From: Legionella sp.
GTDB taxonomy: Bacteria > Pseudomonadota > Gammaproteobacteria > Legionellales > Legionellaceae
Assembly: GCA_031291095.1 (NCBI GenBank)
Contig: JARLJR010000035.1
Location: 1-46,191 of the forward strand
Length of the DNA stretch: 46,191 bases
Direction of reading: 5' to 3'
The notes under the pieces were generated by a model. The model saw only the letters and a program-made list of their open reading frames with translations. It had not been told where the DNA came from and made no database searches. Below, in pieces: positions 1 to 8,508 of the stretch (positions are counted from its first letter, which is position 1; every line of letters begins with the position of its first letter). The translations under genes were made by a program, and so were the position numbers.

Positions 1-45
1 AACATCCTTTGCCAAATCGATACCTAATACTTTAATATTGTTCAT
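1..45 (-). CDS. IS110-family transposase, N-terminal fragment at window edge
   Basis: Read on the minus strand, an ATG at base 45 opens a frame beginning MNNIKVLGIDLAKDV and running off the left edge. The pattern 'N-I-K-x-L-G-I-D-x-A-K' is the RuvC-like N-terminus of IS110-family DEDD recombinases, where the D is the first acidic catalytic residue. A purine-rich ribosome site (AGAGGG) lies just upstream of the ATG. Only 15 codons are visible, so subgroup (IS110 or IS1111), completeness and activity cannot be judged. The call rests on a short but characteristic motif in the right position relative to a start codon and RBS. Confidence 0.75.
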   Translation of the reverse strand, partial: MNNIKVLGIDLAKDV

Positions 46-180
46 ATGGACCCTCTCTTTTTATGAATGACGTTATTACACCTTCATTCTGGCTCGATTC
101 GAAGCCTTTTTAAAGGGTAGGGTCCATACTATTAACCCAGGGTTCAGTGCTTCGATCTACTGTTTGCGCCCAAAACCATA
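46..180 (-). ncRNA. IS110 noncoding end with nested stem-loops; candidate bridge RNA
   Basis: The noncoding stretch 5' of the transposase is rich in inverted repeats. A 9-bp pair lies at 46-54 and 119-127 (ATGGACCCT/AGGGTCCAT). A 7-bp outer stem pairs 99-105 with 149-155 (TTCGAAGC side with GCTTCGA). Inside it sit CCTTT/AAAGG (105-116) and AACCC/GGGTT (134-144). In IS110 elements the noncoding end next to the recombinase start is known to encode a structured bridge RNA that selects target and donor DNA. That this segment is such an RNA is inference; its ends and its target and donor loops were not determined. The outer boundary of the element was not found either. Confidence 0.4.
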
Positions 181-308
181 TTCCACTTCCTCGTAAACGG
201 AAGAAACCTCACAAGGCTACATTTCTAATTTTAGAGCCAGTGATTATCTTTTAATAAATCCGTGGTAAAATAAACCTTACTGTATTTTTTTGTGAGTGTT
301 TTGGCGAA

Positions 309-2087
309 ATGAGCGATCAACAAAAGTTTAAACATATAATTACGAACACTTTTAACTTATGTAAATTTGCCGAGCAAAATCCACAATATGCAGATACATT
401 AGTACATATAATCCTCGAGCACTATGAAAAATTTAAGTATGTTATTGCAGATTGCTTTGACTTATGCAAAGTGGCTCAACAATTTCCGCAGCATGCGGAA
501 GCCTTATTTAATACGGTCCTAAAAAGCCAAGAAGAATTTAATATTATTATTAAAGATGTCTATGACTTATCTAGAATTCTTGATCAATTCCCGCAGCATG
601 CAGCAACATTGATTCATAGAGCTTTTAGTAACCCGTCTATTGCAAGCGATGATAATTTAGTACAAATGCTCCTAAGGTTCCCCGAATATTCTGAGATATT
701 GAATAAAGCACGAAACATCAAAATTCCTCAACATCCAGGTACATTGCAAGATCTTATTTTTAATAACCCTAATGTATTAAAAAGTGTTGTTACAAATAGC
801 CAAAAGTTAAGAGAAATCGTAAGAAACTATCCTGAATTGCAATGGGTAGCGTTATTGTTTCGTACAGCCCGTGAAATTCCTGAATATGGTGAAATGTTAA
901 TTAATTTTGTTCTTAATGACTTTAATGTATTTAAGGAGGTTTTTAGAGGGAATTGGACGTTAAGTGCAGTCGCAAGACAATATCCCCATCATGCAGAAAC
1001 ATTAATTAACTGTGTTCTGAATAATCTTGAAGAATTTAAGTACGATCTTCAAGACGATTATGTAGTGACGGTATTCATTCCGCTAATTCCCCACTATACT
1101 GAAACGTTTATCAATATTGGCATTAGTGACTCTGAGCAATTTAAAAAAACCTTCAGCAGTAGTGCCTTACAAATGCTCGCAAGAAGCCATCCGCAACATG
1201 CGGACAGGATAATTAACATCATTCTTAATGACCCTAAAAAATTTCAGCATATTTTTGCGGATATTAGCTATTTAAATTCTATAGTTGAAACATTTCCTCA
1301 GTATAAGGATGCATTGGCTCATATTGCCTTTAACAATAATGAGTTTCAACAGCAAATTACTATAGGCGCACTAAGCCTATATTATGGCACCAGAATATTC
1401 CCTGATTATGCTGAAACCTTAATTAATATGGCCCTTAATAGTCCCAATGTATTTAAGCAAGTTATAAAAACGGGCTTGCATTTATGCATGGTTGCAGGTT
1501 ATTTCCCCCTGCATAAAGAATCTTTTATTAATCCAATTATTTCTGACTTTGATGAATTAAAGCGTATTATTAGAGATAGCAATCAAATAGTTGAGCTCGC
1601 AGAACTCTATCCTCATCATGCGAATAAATTGATTACTGTTCTTAATGACCCTGATAGTTACAAACGCATTATCCAATCTGCACGTGATATCTGGCTAATT
1701 AAAAAGCGATTTCCTGATTATGCTGAGGCAGCCCTTAACCTTGTATTAGCTTCTCCTGATGAATTTAATCGCATTCTTATCCCTCGCTTTAAGGCACGAG
1801 ATTATCCTCGTTACGACTTGGATTTGTTGGCAGAAGCGTTTCCTCAGCATGCAGATATATTCAGCAAGTCCACTATAGCTGAAGCAATTGAAGCAATAAA
1901 AAGCAGAGCTGAAATGAGAAAAAATGCGCGGATTCTATACAATGGCTATCCAAAGCACTTTTTCTCGTTAGCTGAGCTTCCTGAAGAGTTACACCTCATG
2001 ATTATCCCTTATACTGGTAATGGTAATGTTCATGATGAAACTGAGGCAGAAAGTTTTTCTAGGACTTATTATTCGCTTCCGAGCTAA
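309..2087 (+). CDS. alpha-helical tandem-repeat protein with C-terminal F-box-like segment; effector candidate
   Basis: This 592-residue protein consists almost wholly of about 14 degenerate repeats of 35-38 residues. Their consensus is close to 'FPQHAETLINxxLNDPxxFKxII', with the aromatic/His pair (FPQHA, YPHHA, FPDYA) marking each unit. Such repeats usually form an alpha-solenoid used for protein binding. No signal peptide or membrane segment is visible. The last 40 residues read LAELPEELHLMII, then a spacer, then ESFSRTYYSL. This resembles the 'LPxELxxxI...SRxxxxL' spacing of F-box motifs, which in known Legionella effectors recruit host SKP1-Cullin ubiquitin ligase. Translocation and F-box function are inferences. 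The 3' end overlaps the convergent downstream gene by 29 bp. An atypical, AT-rich leader precedes it and no clear RBS is seen. Confidence 0.7.
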   Translation: MSDQQKFKHIITNTFNLCKFAEQNPQYADTLVHIILEHYEKFKYVIADCFDLCKVAQQFPQHAEALFNTVLKSQEEFNIIIKDVYDLSRILDQFPQHAATLIHRAFSNPSIASDDNLVQMLLRFPEYSEILNKARNIKIPQHPGTLQDLIFNNPNVLKSVVTNSQKLREIVRNYPELQWVALLFRTAREIPEYGEMLINFVLNDFNVFKEVFRGNWTLSAVARQYPHHAETLINCVLNNLEEFKYDLQDDYVVTVFIPLIPHYTETFINIGISDSEQFKKTFSSSALQMLARSHPQHADRIINIILNDPKKFQHIFADISYLNSIVETFPQYKDALAHIAFNNNEFQQQITIGALSLYYGTRIFPDYAETLINMALNSPNVFKQVIKTGLHLCMVAGYFPLHKESFINPIISDFDELKRIIRDSNQIVELAELYPHHANKLITVLNDPDSYKRIIQSARDIWLIKKRFPDYAEAALNLVLASPDEFNRILIPRFKARDYPRYDLDLLAEAFPQHADIFSKSTIAEAIEAIKSRAEMRKNARILYNGYPKHFFSLAELPEELHLMIIPYTGNGNVHDETEAESFSRTYYSLPS

Positions 2088-2628
2088 GTGGCGCAGCGCT
2101 AATATACTTATCTTTTAATCGTACATAATGCTGTGCTGAATACTCTAACTGCTCTAATTCTTTTGACGTTAGTTTTCTGACAGCGCGTGCTGGATTTCCA
2201 AGATATAAATGCTCGCTTTCCAAAATTTTTCCAGGAGAAACCACACTACCTGCCGCAACCATGACGTGATGCTGAATGTGAACGGCATCTAAGATCAAAG
2301 CACCCATTCCAATCAGGCAATAATCATCAATGGAACAACCATGCAATACCGCTTGATGCCCCACCGTAATACCTTGACCCAAAATCAAAGGCTTACCTCC
2401 CGAAGTATATGGACCATCATGGGTAACATGCAGAATAGCACCATCTTGAATACTGCAGGCATTGCCTATTTTTATGAAATTTACATCCCCACGTAAAACT
2501 GCCATAGGCCAAACAGAAACATCATCGCCTAATGTTACATCACCAATTACAGCGGATTGGGGGTCAATATAAACTTTATTACCCAGGGTAGGGCTTTTAC
2601 CCTGGAAATTACGAATAGAATGATTCAT
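2059..2628 (-). CDS. gamma-carbonic-anhydrase-like hexapeptide-repeat protein (YrdA/Cam family)
   Basis: The 189-residue protein is a left-handed beta-helix: it has repeated hexapeptide units such as VIGDVTLGDDVSVWP and a C-terminal helix ending the fold. The metal-binding histidines of the gamma-class carbonic anhydrase family are present in ILHVTHDGP and VGHQAVLHG. Length and order match the YrdA/PaaY/CaiE-like branch found in most gammaproteobacteria, whose members bind Zn or Fe. Many have weak or unproven carbonic anhydrase activity. It follows the glutathione reductase gene by only 5 bp on the same strand, so the two are probably co-transcribed. Its end overlaps the end of the opposing repeat-protein gene. 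Confidence 0.88.
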   Translation of the reverse strand: MNHSIRNFQGKSPTLGNKVYIDPQSAVIGDVTLGDDVSVWPMAVLRGDVNFIKIGNACSIQDGAILHVTHDGPYTSGGKPLILGQGITVGHQAVLHGCSIDDYCLIGMGALILDAVHIQHHVMVAAGSVVSPGKILESEHLYLGNPARAVRKLTSKELEQLEYSAQHYVRLKDKYISAAPLSSEANNKS

Positions 2629-2633
2629 CTTTA

Positions 2634-3989
2634 TTACACCATAGTTACAAATTCTTCGGCACTTGTTGGATGAATAGCAACCGTATTATCAAAATCCTTT
2701 TTACAGGCACCCATTTTTACTGCCACACCAAACCCTTGTAACATCTCATCAGCACCTAAGCCGATTACATGCAAGCCAACAATTCGTTCTTCCTTGCCCA
2801 GGGTCACTAGCTTCATTACTGTTGGAATCTTCTCATCACTTGAAGCATAGTACATGGAGTTAAAACGTGTCTGATAGACTTTAATTTGTTCTTTACCGTA
2901 TGTTTGTATTGCCGCTTCTTCAGTTAGTCCTACAGTTCCAACAGGAGGATGGCTAAATACCACAGATGAAATATAGTCGTAATTTAAATGTGCATCCGGC
3001 TGCTTACCAAATAAGCGATCAGAAAGCCTACGTCCGGCCGCTATAGCCACTGGAGTTAAGGCGGGTGCCTCAGTTACATCCCCAATTGCATAAATTCCGT
3101 CTGTACTGGTATTTTGGAATGCATCAACAAGAACTAAGCCATGCTCATCTGTTTTAACCTCTACTGCATTTAAATTTAATGTATGCGTTCTAGGCTTTCT
3201 ACCAACTGCAGCAATGATCACATCGAGATCGGAAAGCAGGGCGCCACTTTGGCAGGCTATAGCCTTTCTACCATCGCTATGCAAAGTGACCTCACATGCT
3301 CTATGATTTTGATGGACATGAATCCCTTGTTGTTGCATAACCTCTAAAAGAGTATCACCTAAAACATGATCAAAACGACTCAGGGGCTTTTCACCTCTCA
3401 TAAGTAGATGTGTTTCAGACCCCAGGCCATTTAATACCCCGGCCAGTTCCACTCCAATATAACCACTACCTATAATGGCTACTTTTTCAGGTTGTTTGGT
3501 TAATGAAAAAAAGCCATCAGAATCAATCACATGTTTCATGCCTGTGAGCATGGGAATAATAGGTTCACCACCGGTGGCAATAATGATATGGTTCGCATGG
3601 TAAATTTGCTCGTCTACTGCTATTGAGTTTTTATCATGAAATGTGCCATAACCATGAATATGTGTAATGTTAAATTGTTCAAAACGTTTTGTATAACTTG
3701 CTCTGAGGCGATCAATATAGGCATTACGTTTGTTAACTAAATCATTCCAATCTAATTTAACAGCAACGGGATCAAAGCCATAATCCGGCGCACGATGCAT
3801 TGCCTCTGCCATCATGGAGGCATTAAACATCATTTTTTTGGGTACACAACCTAAATTAACGCAGGTTCCACCTAAATGGTTAGGCTCAACTACAGCCACT
3901 TTGGCTCCATGCTTTGCTGCTCGCACCGCACTTGCAATACCACCACTGCCACCACCAATAACGATTAGATCAAATTGATTGTTTTTCAT
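2634..3989 (-). CDS. gor: glutathione-disulfide reductase
   Basis: This 451-residue flavoprotein reduces oxidised glutathione with NADPH in the cytoplasm. The FAD-binding Rossmann motif [10 protein letters not shown] lies at about residues 11-20. The redox-active disulfide is C43-VNLG-C48 in [13 protein letters not shown]. The NAD(P)-binding site is [14 protein letters not shown], and the C-terminal active-site motif is H440-PTSAEE. Full family length is present and the start is the only sensible ATG. The glutathione reductase-type C-terminus and the GTCVNxGCVPKK form separate it from dihydrolipoamide dehydrogenases (which carry GGTCLNxGCIPSK). It probably forms an operon with the hexapeptide protein downstream. 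Confidence 0.93.
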   Translation of the reverse strand: MKNNQFDLIVIGGGSGGIASAVRAAKHGAKVAVVEPNHLGGTCVNLGCVPKKMMFNASMMAEAMHRAPDYGFDPVAVKLDWNDLVNKRNAYIDRLRASYTKRFEQFNITHIHGYGTFHDKNSIAVDEQIYHANHIIIATGGEPIIPMLTGMKHVIDSDGFFSLTKQPEKVAIIGSGYIGVELAGVLNGLGSETHLLMRGEKPLSRFDHVLGDTLLEVMQQQGIHVHQNHRACEVTLHSDGRKAIACQSGALLSDLDVIIAAVGRKPRTHTLNLNAVEVKTDEHGLVLVDAFQNTSTDGIYAIGDVTEAPALTPVAIAAGRRLSDRLFGKQPDAHLNYDYISSVVFSHPPVGTVGLTEEAAIQTYGKEQIKVYQTRFNSMYYASSDEKIPTVMKLVTLGKEERIVGLHVIGLGADEMLQGFGVAVKMGACKKDFDNTVAIHPTSAEEFVTMV

Positions 3990-4229
3990 GATTAAATTCT
4001 TTAAGAAATAAAATTATAGTAGCAGGAACTGAATTGCTAACCAACTGATAATTATTGGATCTAAACGTAGCTTGGTTGCTTACAGCCGAGTTTTCGGCTT
4101 TCTTGTCGATATTTTACTTTTGAGCTATGTCTATAAATGTAAGCTTAATTTTTTTTTCAAATAATAAAAAACCGAATTACCTCGGCATGACCGCGGTATC
4201 CCCGAGTTTGTGGTGAAATGTAAGATAAT
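3990..4229. other. gene-free stretch with one hairpin
   Basis: No convincing coding frame is present between the glutathione reductase start and the kinase remnant. A short hairpin AGCCGA-GTTT-TCGGCT lies at 4084-4099 and is followed by TTCTT on the plus strand. It could be a weak terminator, but no plus-strand gene ends before it. A second imperfect inverted repeat (CTCGG...CCGAG) lies at about 4180-4206. The promoter of the reductase gene must lie here but no strong -35/-10 pair stood out. Confidence 0.4.
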
Positions 4230-4352
4230 TCATGGATACCCTGAATCCGCATCGATATAGTTCCAACCGAGATTTTCCGCAATGGTTTTTGCCAATAAAG
4301 CCTTCCCGGCACCAGGATGGCCGATAATAAATATTCGAGTAGATGGATTCAT
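4230..4352 (-). pseudogene. truncated P-loop kinase/ATPase remnant (40 codons)
   Basis: A minus-strand ATG at 4352 opens a 40-residue frame ending in TGA at 4230. It contains a clear Walker A motif, GHPGAGKALLAKT, followed by AENLGWNYIDAD. This is the start of a small shikimate-kinase or adenylate-kinase-like nucleotide-binding domain. Such proteins run about 170-200 residues, so only the first quarter remains. Beyond the stop no recognisable continuation was seen in the other two frames. It is therefore read as a decayed remnant, not a gene. The functional kinase of this type, if any, must be elsewhere in the genome. Confidence 0.6.
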
Positions 4353-4513
4353 CTCTATCACCAGTATGTGTTTGTTTAATAAGTATACATTTCAGGTGCT
4401 TTATTAATCAATACGTAGAAATACGATGTGGAAGCAAGCACAGACTGAGAACCTCCTGTGCGCAACAAAAGTTCTCTGTATATAATTAATATACATATTG
4501 TGTTTTTGATGGA

Positions 4514-5239
4514 ATGATCATGGGTAGAAGAAAGAGAAATCGACAAAAAAGCCATCACGAAAATCATAATAGGGAAGAGGTTAAAAAGGAAGAAGAAGTT
4601 AAATGTGAAGGTAGCTATTTTCAAAAAGGGTGTGATATTGTCGGCCAAAGCATCAAGGGCTATTTAACAAAAGAGAGCCTAATAATAGCAGGAGGAGAGG
4701 CGTTCAATTACTTTATGTTGACTATTGATCCCTTCCAAAAAGAGGTTAGTGATTTTGCAGCTAATGCAAAAAAAATAATGCACACTGGCTCAGCGCTAGA
4801 ATCAATAGCTCAAAGTAACGGCATCAATGTTGAAAATATTCCCGGTTATCATGCTTGTAATACGTATATTCTAAATTCACAAATGGGATATTCTGAGGCA
4901 ATTGATGATTGTTTAGGTCTTAATGCAATCTATAATCATAATAAGCTAATGGGACAAATGATGACTGCGGCGGCAATCAATGTGGCTTCTCGAGTTCCTA
5001 CAATGATATCGAGTATAGGTCAAAGTATTACATCCAGTATTCGGTCCTTTGGTTATGGAAATGATGTTACTGAAAAAGTAGAACAAGCCCCCCTTAAATC
5101 CTCTGAGCAAGAAAATTCAAAGACAAGAACGGATGGCTCAGAAAAATTTAAAGATTTTAAAGATAAATACAACTTACAGAAAAAAGATGAAGAAGAGCTT
5201 TCGAGTGATGTTGCTATGAGGCCCTCATCTTCCGGTTGA
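4514..5239 (+). CDS. hypothetical charged protein; possible effector
   Basis: I do not recognise this 241-residue protein. It starts with a strongly basic stretch (MIMGRRKRNRQKSHH) followed by a Glu/Lys block. A middle part, about residues 35-170, is predicted to be helical, with mildly hydrophobic segments around 'SYFQKGCDIVGQSIKGYL' and 'MMTAAAINVASRVPTMI'. The tail is highly charged and contains 'KKDEEELSSD' about 16 residues from the end. Glu-rich tails like this are common among Dot/Icm substrates, but that is only suggestive. The two in-frame ATGs at 4514 and 4520 are both possible starts. No homologous domain or neighbour points to a role. Confidence 0.55.
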   Translation: MIMGRRKRNRQKSHHENHNREEVKKEEEVKCEGSYFQKGCDIVGQSIKGYLTKESLIIAGGEAFNYFMLTIDPFQKEVSDFAANAKKIMHTGSALESIAQSNGINVENIPGYHACNTYILNSQMGYSEAIDDCLGLNAIYNHNKLMGQMMTAAAINVASRVPTMISSIGQSITSSIRSFGYGNDVTEKVEQAPLKSSEQENSKTRTDGSEKFKDFKDKYNLQKKDEEELSSDVAMRPSSSG

Positions 5240-5324
5240 TGCCATTAATTGAGCCGAAAATAGCATTAACTTGAGTAAATATTAGCAGTCCAGCTTGAGA
5301 TTGCGTACTCTAATACAGTGCCTC

Positions 5325-6497
5325 TTAGTTTACCGTGAAGATTTTTTTGCAGTTGTAATCAGGTACATTAGGATTTTTTACTCCGTAAAATGCTCCTTTA
5401 TCCAAATCTTCACAGGCTTGCTCTGGACTTAATTGATCTAAGCACTCTGCTAATGTTTGATTTTGGCAATTAGGTAAAATAGGATCAGGGGCATTCAGAG
5501 CATGGTATTGCTCATTATTCCATTCATGCAAAAAACTCGTGTAGTACGTGGTAAAGTCTTTGATTCGCAATTCTGGATTTAAGCTAAATATTTTTAGCGC
5601 TGAGTAGTTGTGGTGATTGCGGCTGATGCTTGGGGTCGCGTAATCATACAAATTAATCCCATTATCTAATCGAATTCTGCGGAATTCTTCCATATGAGTG
5701 TGAGAGCTAAGTAAGGTGATTTGCCCATATAACTGACTATATTTATTAAGAATTCTTATAAATTCTTGTTCATATTGTTCATACCAAATAGGTTCGCCGA
5801 GATAAGAGCGCCCTGGAGGCTCATGCATCGCAATAAGTAATTGTTTTGCGCTGTGATTTTTTAATTGTTCTTCTAACCAAGCTAATTGCGTTCGCGCATC
5901 GGCTTCTTGGTTTTTGTATTTGGAGAAAAATCCACGTTTTAACCAGGATATTTGGGTCCATTGGGTCGCATTTAAGGCTAATAGGATAACCTCTTTGTTA
6001 TTAGGAATCACATAGCTGGAATAGTAGCCCTCGTGATACATATGGCTATCATCAATTATTAAACCTTTGCAGTGAGCACAAGCCCCATCCCAATCAGTGG
6101 CATAGGTCAATGGGGAAATTCCATTTGCTTCAAAAGCTTGATAGTTGCCTTGAAGAGAATCATTATTTCCCGGAATATAAAATATAGGTTTTTGGGCTAC
6201 ATCACTGCGAAATAAGCTTTGAAAAACAGTTTTTTCATATTCTTCCTTAGCTGAATTAAACAGCAGAGCATGAGCCGGGATATCACCTAAAAAAAGGATA
6301 AAATTTACTGTTGGACTTAATTCTTTTATTTTATTTTCGGTAAGTTTAAGCAGCTCAGGTCCGGTATCTTGGCCGTCACCCAGTCTATTATTATCACCGT
6401 AATGGATATCGCTCACTGTTAAAAACTGTATTGGCGTTGCAAATGTTGGGTTTAGTAGAAAAAAGGTGAGGAGTATAATACGGATAATAAGGCTCAA
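5325..6497 (-). CDS. secreted calcineurin-like metallophosphoesterase (acid-sphingomyelinase-like)
   Basis: The protein has a cleavable-looking signal peptide (MSLIIRIILLTFFLLNPTFA) followed by a metallophosphoesterase domain. The two-metal ligands are visible in order: SDIHYG (D-x-H), LGDIP (GD), PGNND (GNx-D/N), MHEPPG and SSHTHME (the usual GHxH, here SHTH). Spacing and the PGNND form fit sphingomyelinase-like phosphodiesterases acting outside the cytoplasm; substrate is not predictable. A cysteine-bearing tail (CQNQTLAEC, ACEDLD, NCKK) probably forms disulfides. I prefer the TTG at 6497, six bases after GGAG, over the upstream TTG at 6509. It is convergent with the unknown gene upstream and stands alone. 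Confidence 0.78.
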   Translation of the reverse strand: MSLIIRIILLTFFLLNPTFATPIQFLTVSDIHYGDNNRLGDGQDTGPELLKLTENKIKELSPTVNFILFLGDIPAHALLFNSAKEEYEKTVFQSLFRSDVAQKPIFYIPGNNDSLQGNYQAFEANGISPLTYATDWDGACAHCKGLIIDDSHMYHEGYYSSYVIPNNKEVILLALNATQWTQISWLKRGFFSKYKNQEADARTQLAWLEEQLKNHSAKQLLIAMHEPPGRSYLGEPIWYEQYEQEFIRILNKYSQLYGQITLLSSHTHMEEFRRIRLDNGINLYDYATPSISRNHHNYSALKIFSLNPELRIKDFTTYYTSFLHEWNNEQYHALNAPDPILPNCQNQTLAECLDQLSPEQACEDLDKGAFYGVKNPNVPDYNCKKIFTVN

Positions 6498-6535
6498 TTT
6501 TTTCTCCAAAATAGATGGTAAGAGATGTCATCTTG

Positions 6536-6574
6536 CCGTAGTCTTGATTGTGCTGCGCTTCATCCAGACTACGG
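6536..6574. repeat. REP-like palindrome
   Basis: CCGTAGTCT (6536-6544) is perfectly complementary to AGACTACGG (6566-6574). The loop holds GTGCTGCGCTTCATCC, a sequence typical of REP/BIME-type palindromes in gammaproteobacteria. Four Ts follow on the plus strand. It sits between the metallophosphoesterase start and the dacB 3' end. Related palindromes occur at 31016-31043 and 40442-40467. Confidence 0.6.
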
Positions 6575-6640
6575 TTTTGTGCCTCATATTATACACCCAA
6601 GCGAGTTAAAAAGGCTATTTTTGTTCTATATGGCTATTTG

Positions 6641-8434
6641 TTAGACGGATTCCTTAATCGTCCACACGCGCTCTGCTTGATTGGCCGTATCCGTAACTTG
6701 CATCCACAGCAGTGTAGGTTTGGCCGCAGGATTAATCGCTAAGTTTTTGGAGGACAACATCACCGCAAAAGGATATTTTTGCACGATGGATTGCAGCGAT
6801 GCCCATACTTTATTGGCATCGGATTGATTATCTGTTACCACTAATTCATCGCCACGGTAGATAATACTCACTGCTTGGCCACGTAGCGCGCTGCGTACCG
6901 CTGATTCTAAGCGTCTCCATTTTGCTTGATGCACTTTCTGCCGTTCTATTTGGTTCGGTTTTAATTGAAAATTAACGGGTTTGTGTGCTGACACCAGCTG
7001 GGGTGCGTGATTTATTACGGGGCTAAGCTTCAGAAAATAAGTGCATAAAGCATCTAATACGGGGCGTCCGGGCCCTGAGGCTTTTCCAGGCTGTCTATTC
7101 ACATACATGGCAAAGGCTAAGGTATGGCCATTAGCTGTATATAAATAGCCAGATAGACTATTTATTCCAGTCATCGTGCCGGTTTTTGCTCGCACGAATC
7201 CTTGTTGCGTTGGTACACGGAATCGTTTTTGTAGGGTGCCATCACGGCCAGAAACAGGTAAAGCAGCAATGTACTCATAAGCAAGAGGGAATCGTTGATA
7301 TAAAAACGTTAATAATGAAATAGTTTGTTCAGGCGTAACCAAACTATAACGGGATAGTCCTGAGCCATCTGTAAATATTGAACGAGTAAAATCAATTCCA
7401 GTTTGTGTTTGTAAAAAGCTTTTGATAAGTGGTTCTGCTTCTTTCCAGTTGACTGGAGCACCATTGAGTTTGGCCGCAGCGTGTAAATATAAACTGTCTG
7501 CATATAAATTATCGGAGGGCTTGAGCGTATCTGCCATCAACTCAGATAAGGCTTTTGAGTGTTGGTTGGCAATTAATAACGCCCCTACCGGTGTTTTACC
7601 TAATTGTACTTGGCCATTAAGTTGAATATTGGCTTGGGTTAAATTACTTTGAATCATCCCTTGAGCATAGGCTAGAGGATTTTTTATTGCCATTCGTTGC
7701 TGTACCGCCCATTGACCCACTCCAACACAGCCACGAGCAGTTAGGTGATTGTCTTGGTCTAATGAAAAGCCAACGCCGCAACCCTCCGCATTAGCCTTAG
7801 TGGTGGTTTGATTATTAATGCTGATGGCAGCACCGTCATCATTTGCTTCTACAATTGTCGGGTCGCCTGCTTTAGCCCCTGGATTTACCGTAACGGTTAA
7901 TCGGTTCGCATCAAGCATCACCGGAGCGTTGGGGGCACCATAACTATAAGACAAATCAGTACTCAACCAGCCTGGAGGGTACGCATCGACATTGGCTAGA
8001 TTGCTGTCAATATAAACATTGCCTTGAATGGCGTGGATGTTCCAATCTTTTAAAGCGGAAAGTAATTCTTTTAAATCATCACGTGAGAATGAGGGATCGC
8101 CACTGAGCTTCAGGTAAATATCACCATGTAATACACCTTGCTGTACTTTTCCAGAGCTGATGCTTAATTGGTTGGTAAAATGATAATCTGGGCCAAGTAC
8201 CATCAATGCGGCTGCTTCAGAAAACAGTTTCATATTGCTGGCAGGAATATAAAAACGGTCTGCATTTCGGCGATATAAAGTTTCCCCAGACGTTAAATCA
8301 ATAACGACCATGCCAAGATTGACATTAGGGTTTACTCGCTTAATTAATGCGTCTACGTCACTTTGTACACTGTTGCTTTGTGAGCCTGACGATAATGCCA
8401 GCAAACATAGGCCAGTTAGCATCCGTTTTATCAA
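6641..8434 (-). CDS. dacB: D-alanyl-D-alanine carboxypeptidase/endopeptidase, PBP4 type, with C-terminal extension
   Basis: This is a periplasmic class-C penicillin-binding protein that trims or cleaves peptidoglycan cross-links. A signal peptide occupies about residues 1-20. All three catalytic motifs are intact: S66-NMK69 (SxxK), S307-DN (SxN) and K417-TG (KTG). The long insert between SxxK and SxN (residues 70-300) is the PBP4 hallmark. PBP4 proteins usually end near residue 470-480. Here an extra 125 residues follow (KLSPVINHAPQL to the end). They are predicted alpha/beta, with no catalytic motif I recognise. The start is a TTG at 8434, seven bases after AAGGA; the ATG at 8422 is too far from that site. 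It lies 74 bp downstream of parB on the same strand. Confidence 0.9.
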   Translation of the reverse strand: MIKRMLTGLCLLALSSGSQSNSVQSDVDALIKRVNPNVNLGMVVIDLTSGETLYRRNADRFYIPASNMKLFSEAAALMVLGPDYHFTNQLSISSGKVQQGVLHGDIYLKLSGDPSFSRDDLKELLSALKDWNIHAIQGNVYIDSNLANVDAYPPGWLSTDLSYSYGAPNAPVMLDANRLTVTVNPGAKAGDPTIVEANDDGAAISINNQTTTKANAEGCGVGFSLDQDNHLTARGCVGVGQWAVQQRMAIKNPLAYAQGMIQSNLTQANIQLNGQVQLGKTPVGALLIANQHSKALSELMADTLKPSDNLYADSLYLHAAAKLNGAPVNWKEAEPLIKSFLQTQTGIDFTRSIFTDGSGLSRYSLVTPEQTISLLTFLYQRFPLAYEYIAALPVSGRDGTLQKRFRVPTQQGFVRAKTGTMTGINSLSGYLYTANGHTLAFAMYVNRQPGKASGPGRPVLDALCTYFLKLSPVINHAPQLVSAHKPVNFQLKPNQIERQKVHQAKWRRLESAVRSALRGQAVSIIYRGDELVVTDNQSDANKVWASLQSIVQKYPFAVMLSSKNLAINPAAKPTLLWMQVTDTANQAERVWTIKESV

Positions 8435-8508
8435 TGTTGGTTCCTTTTTCTAGGATTTGTTTTTATTAGAGTTAGAGACTGCTTCCATTAGCGAACTGGA
8501 AGTAGATC

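Noticed and set aside
4084-4099. Hairpin as terminator
   Set aside because: No plus-strand gene ends before it and the following T-run is short; kept only as a note in the gene-free stretch.
7309-7503. Short minus-strand frame inside dacB
   Set aside because: It is a shadow in another frame of the well-supported dacB gene.
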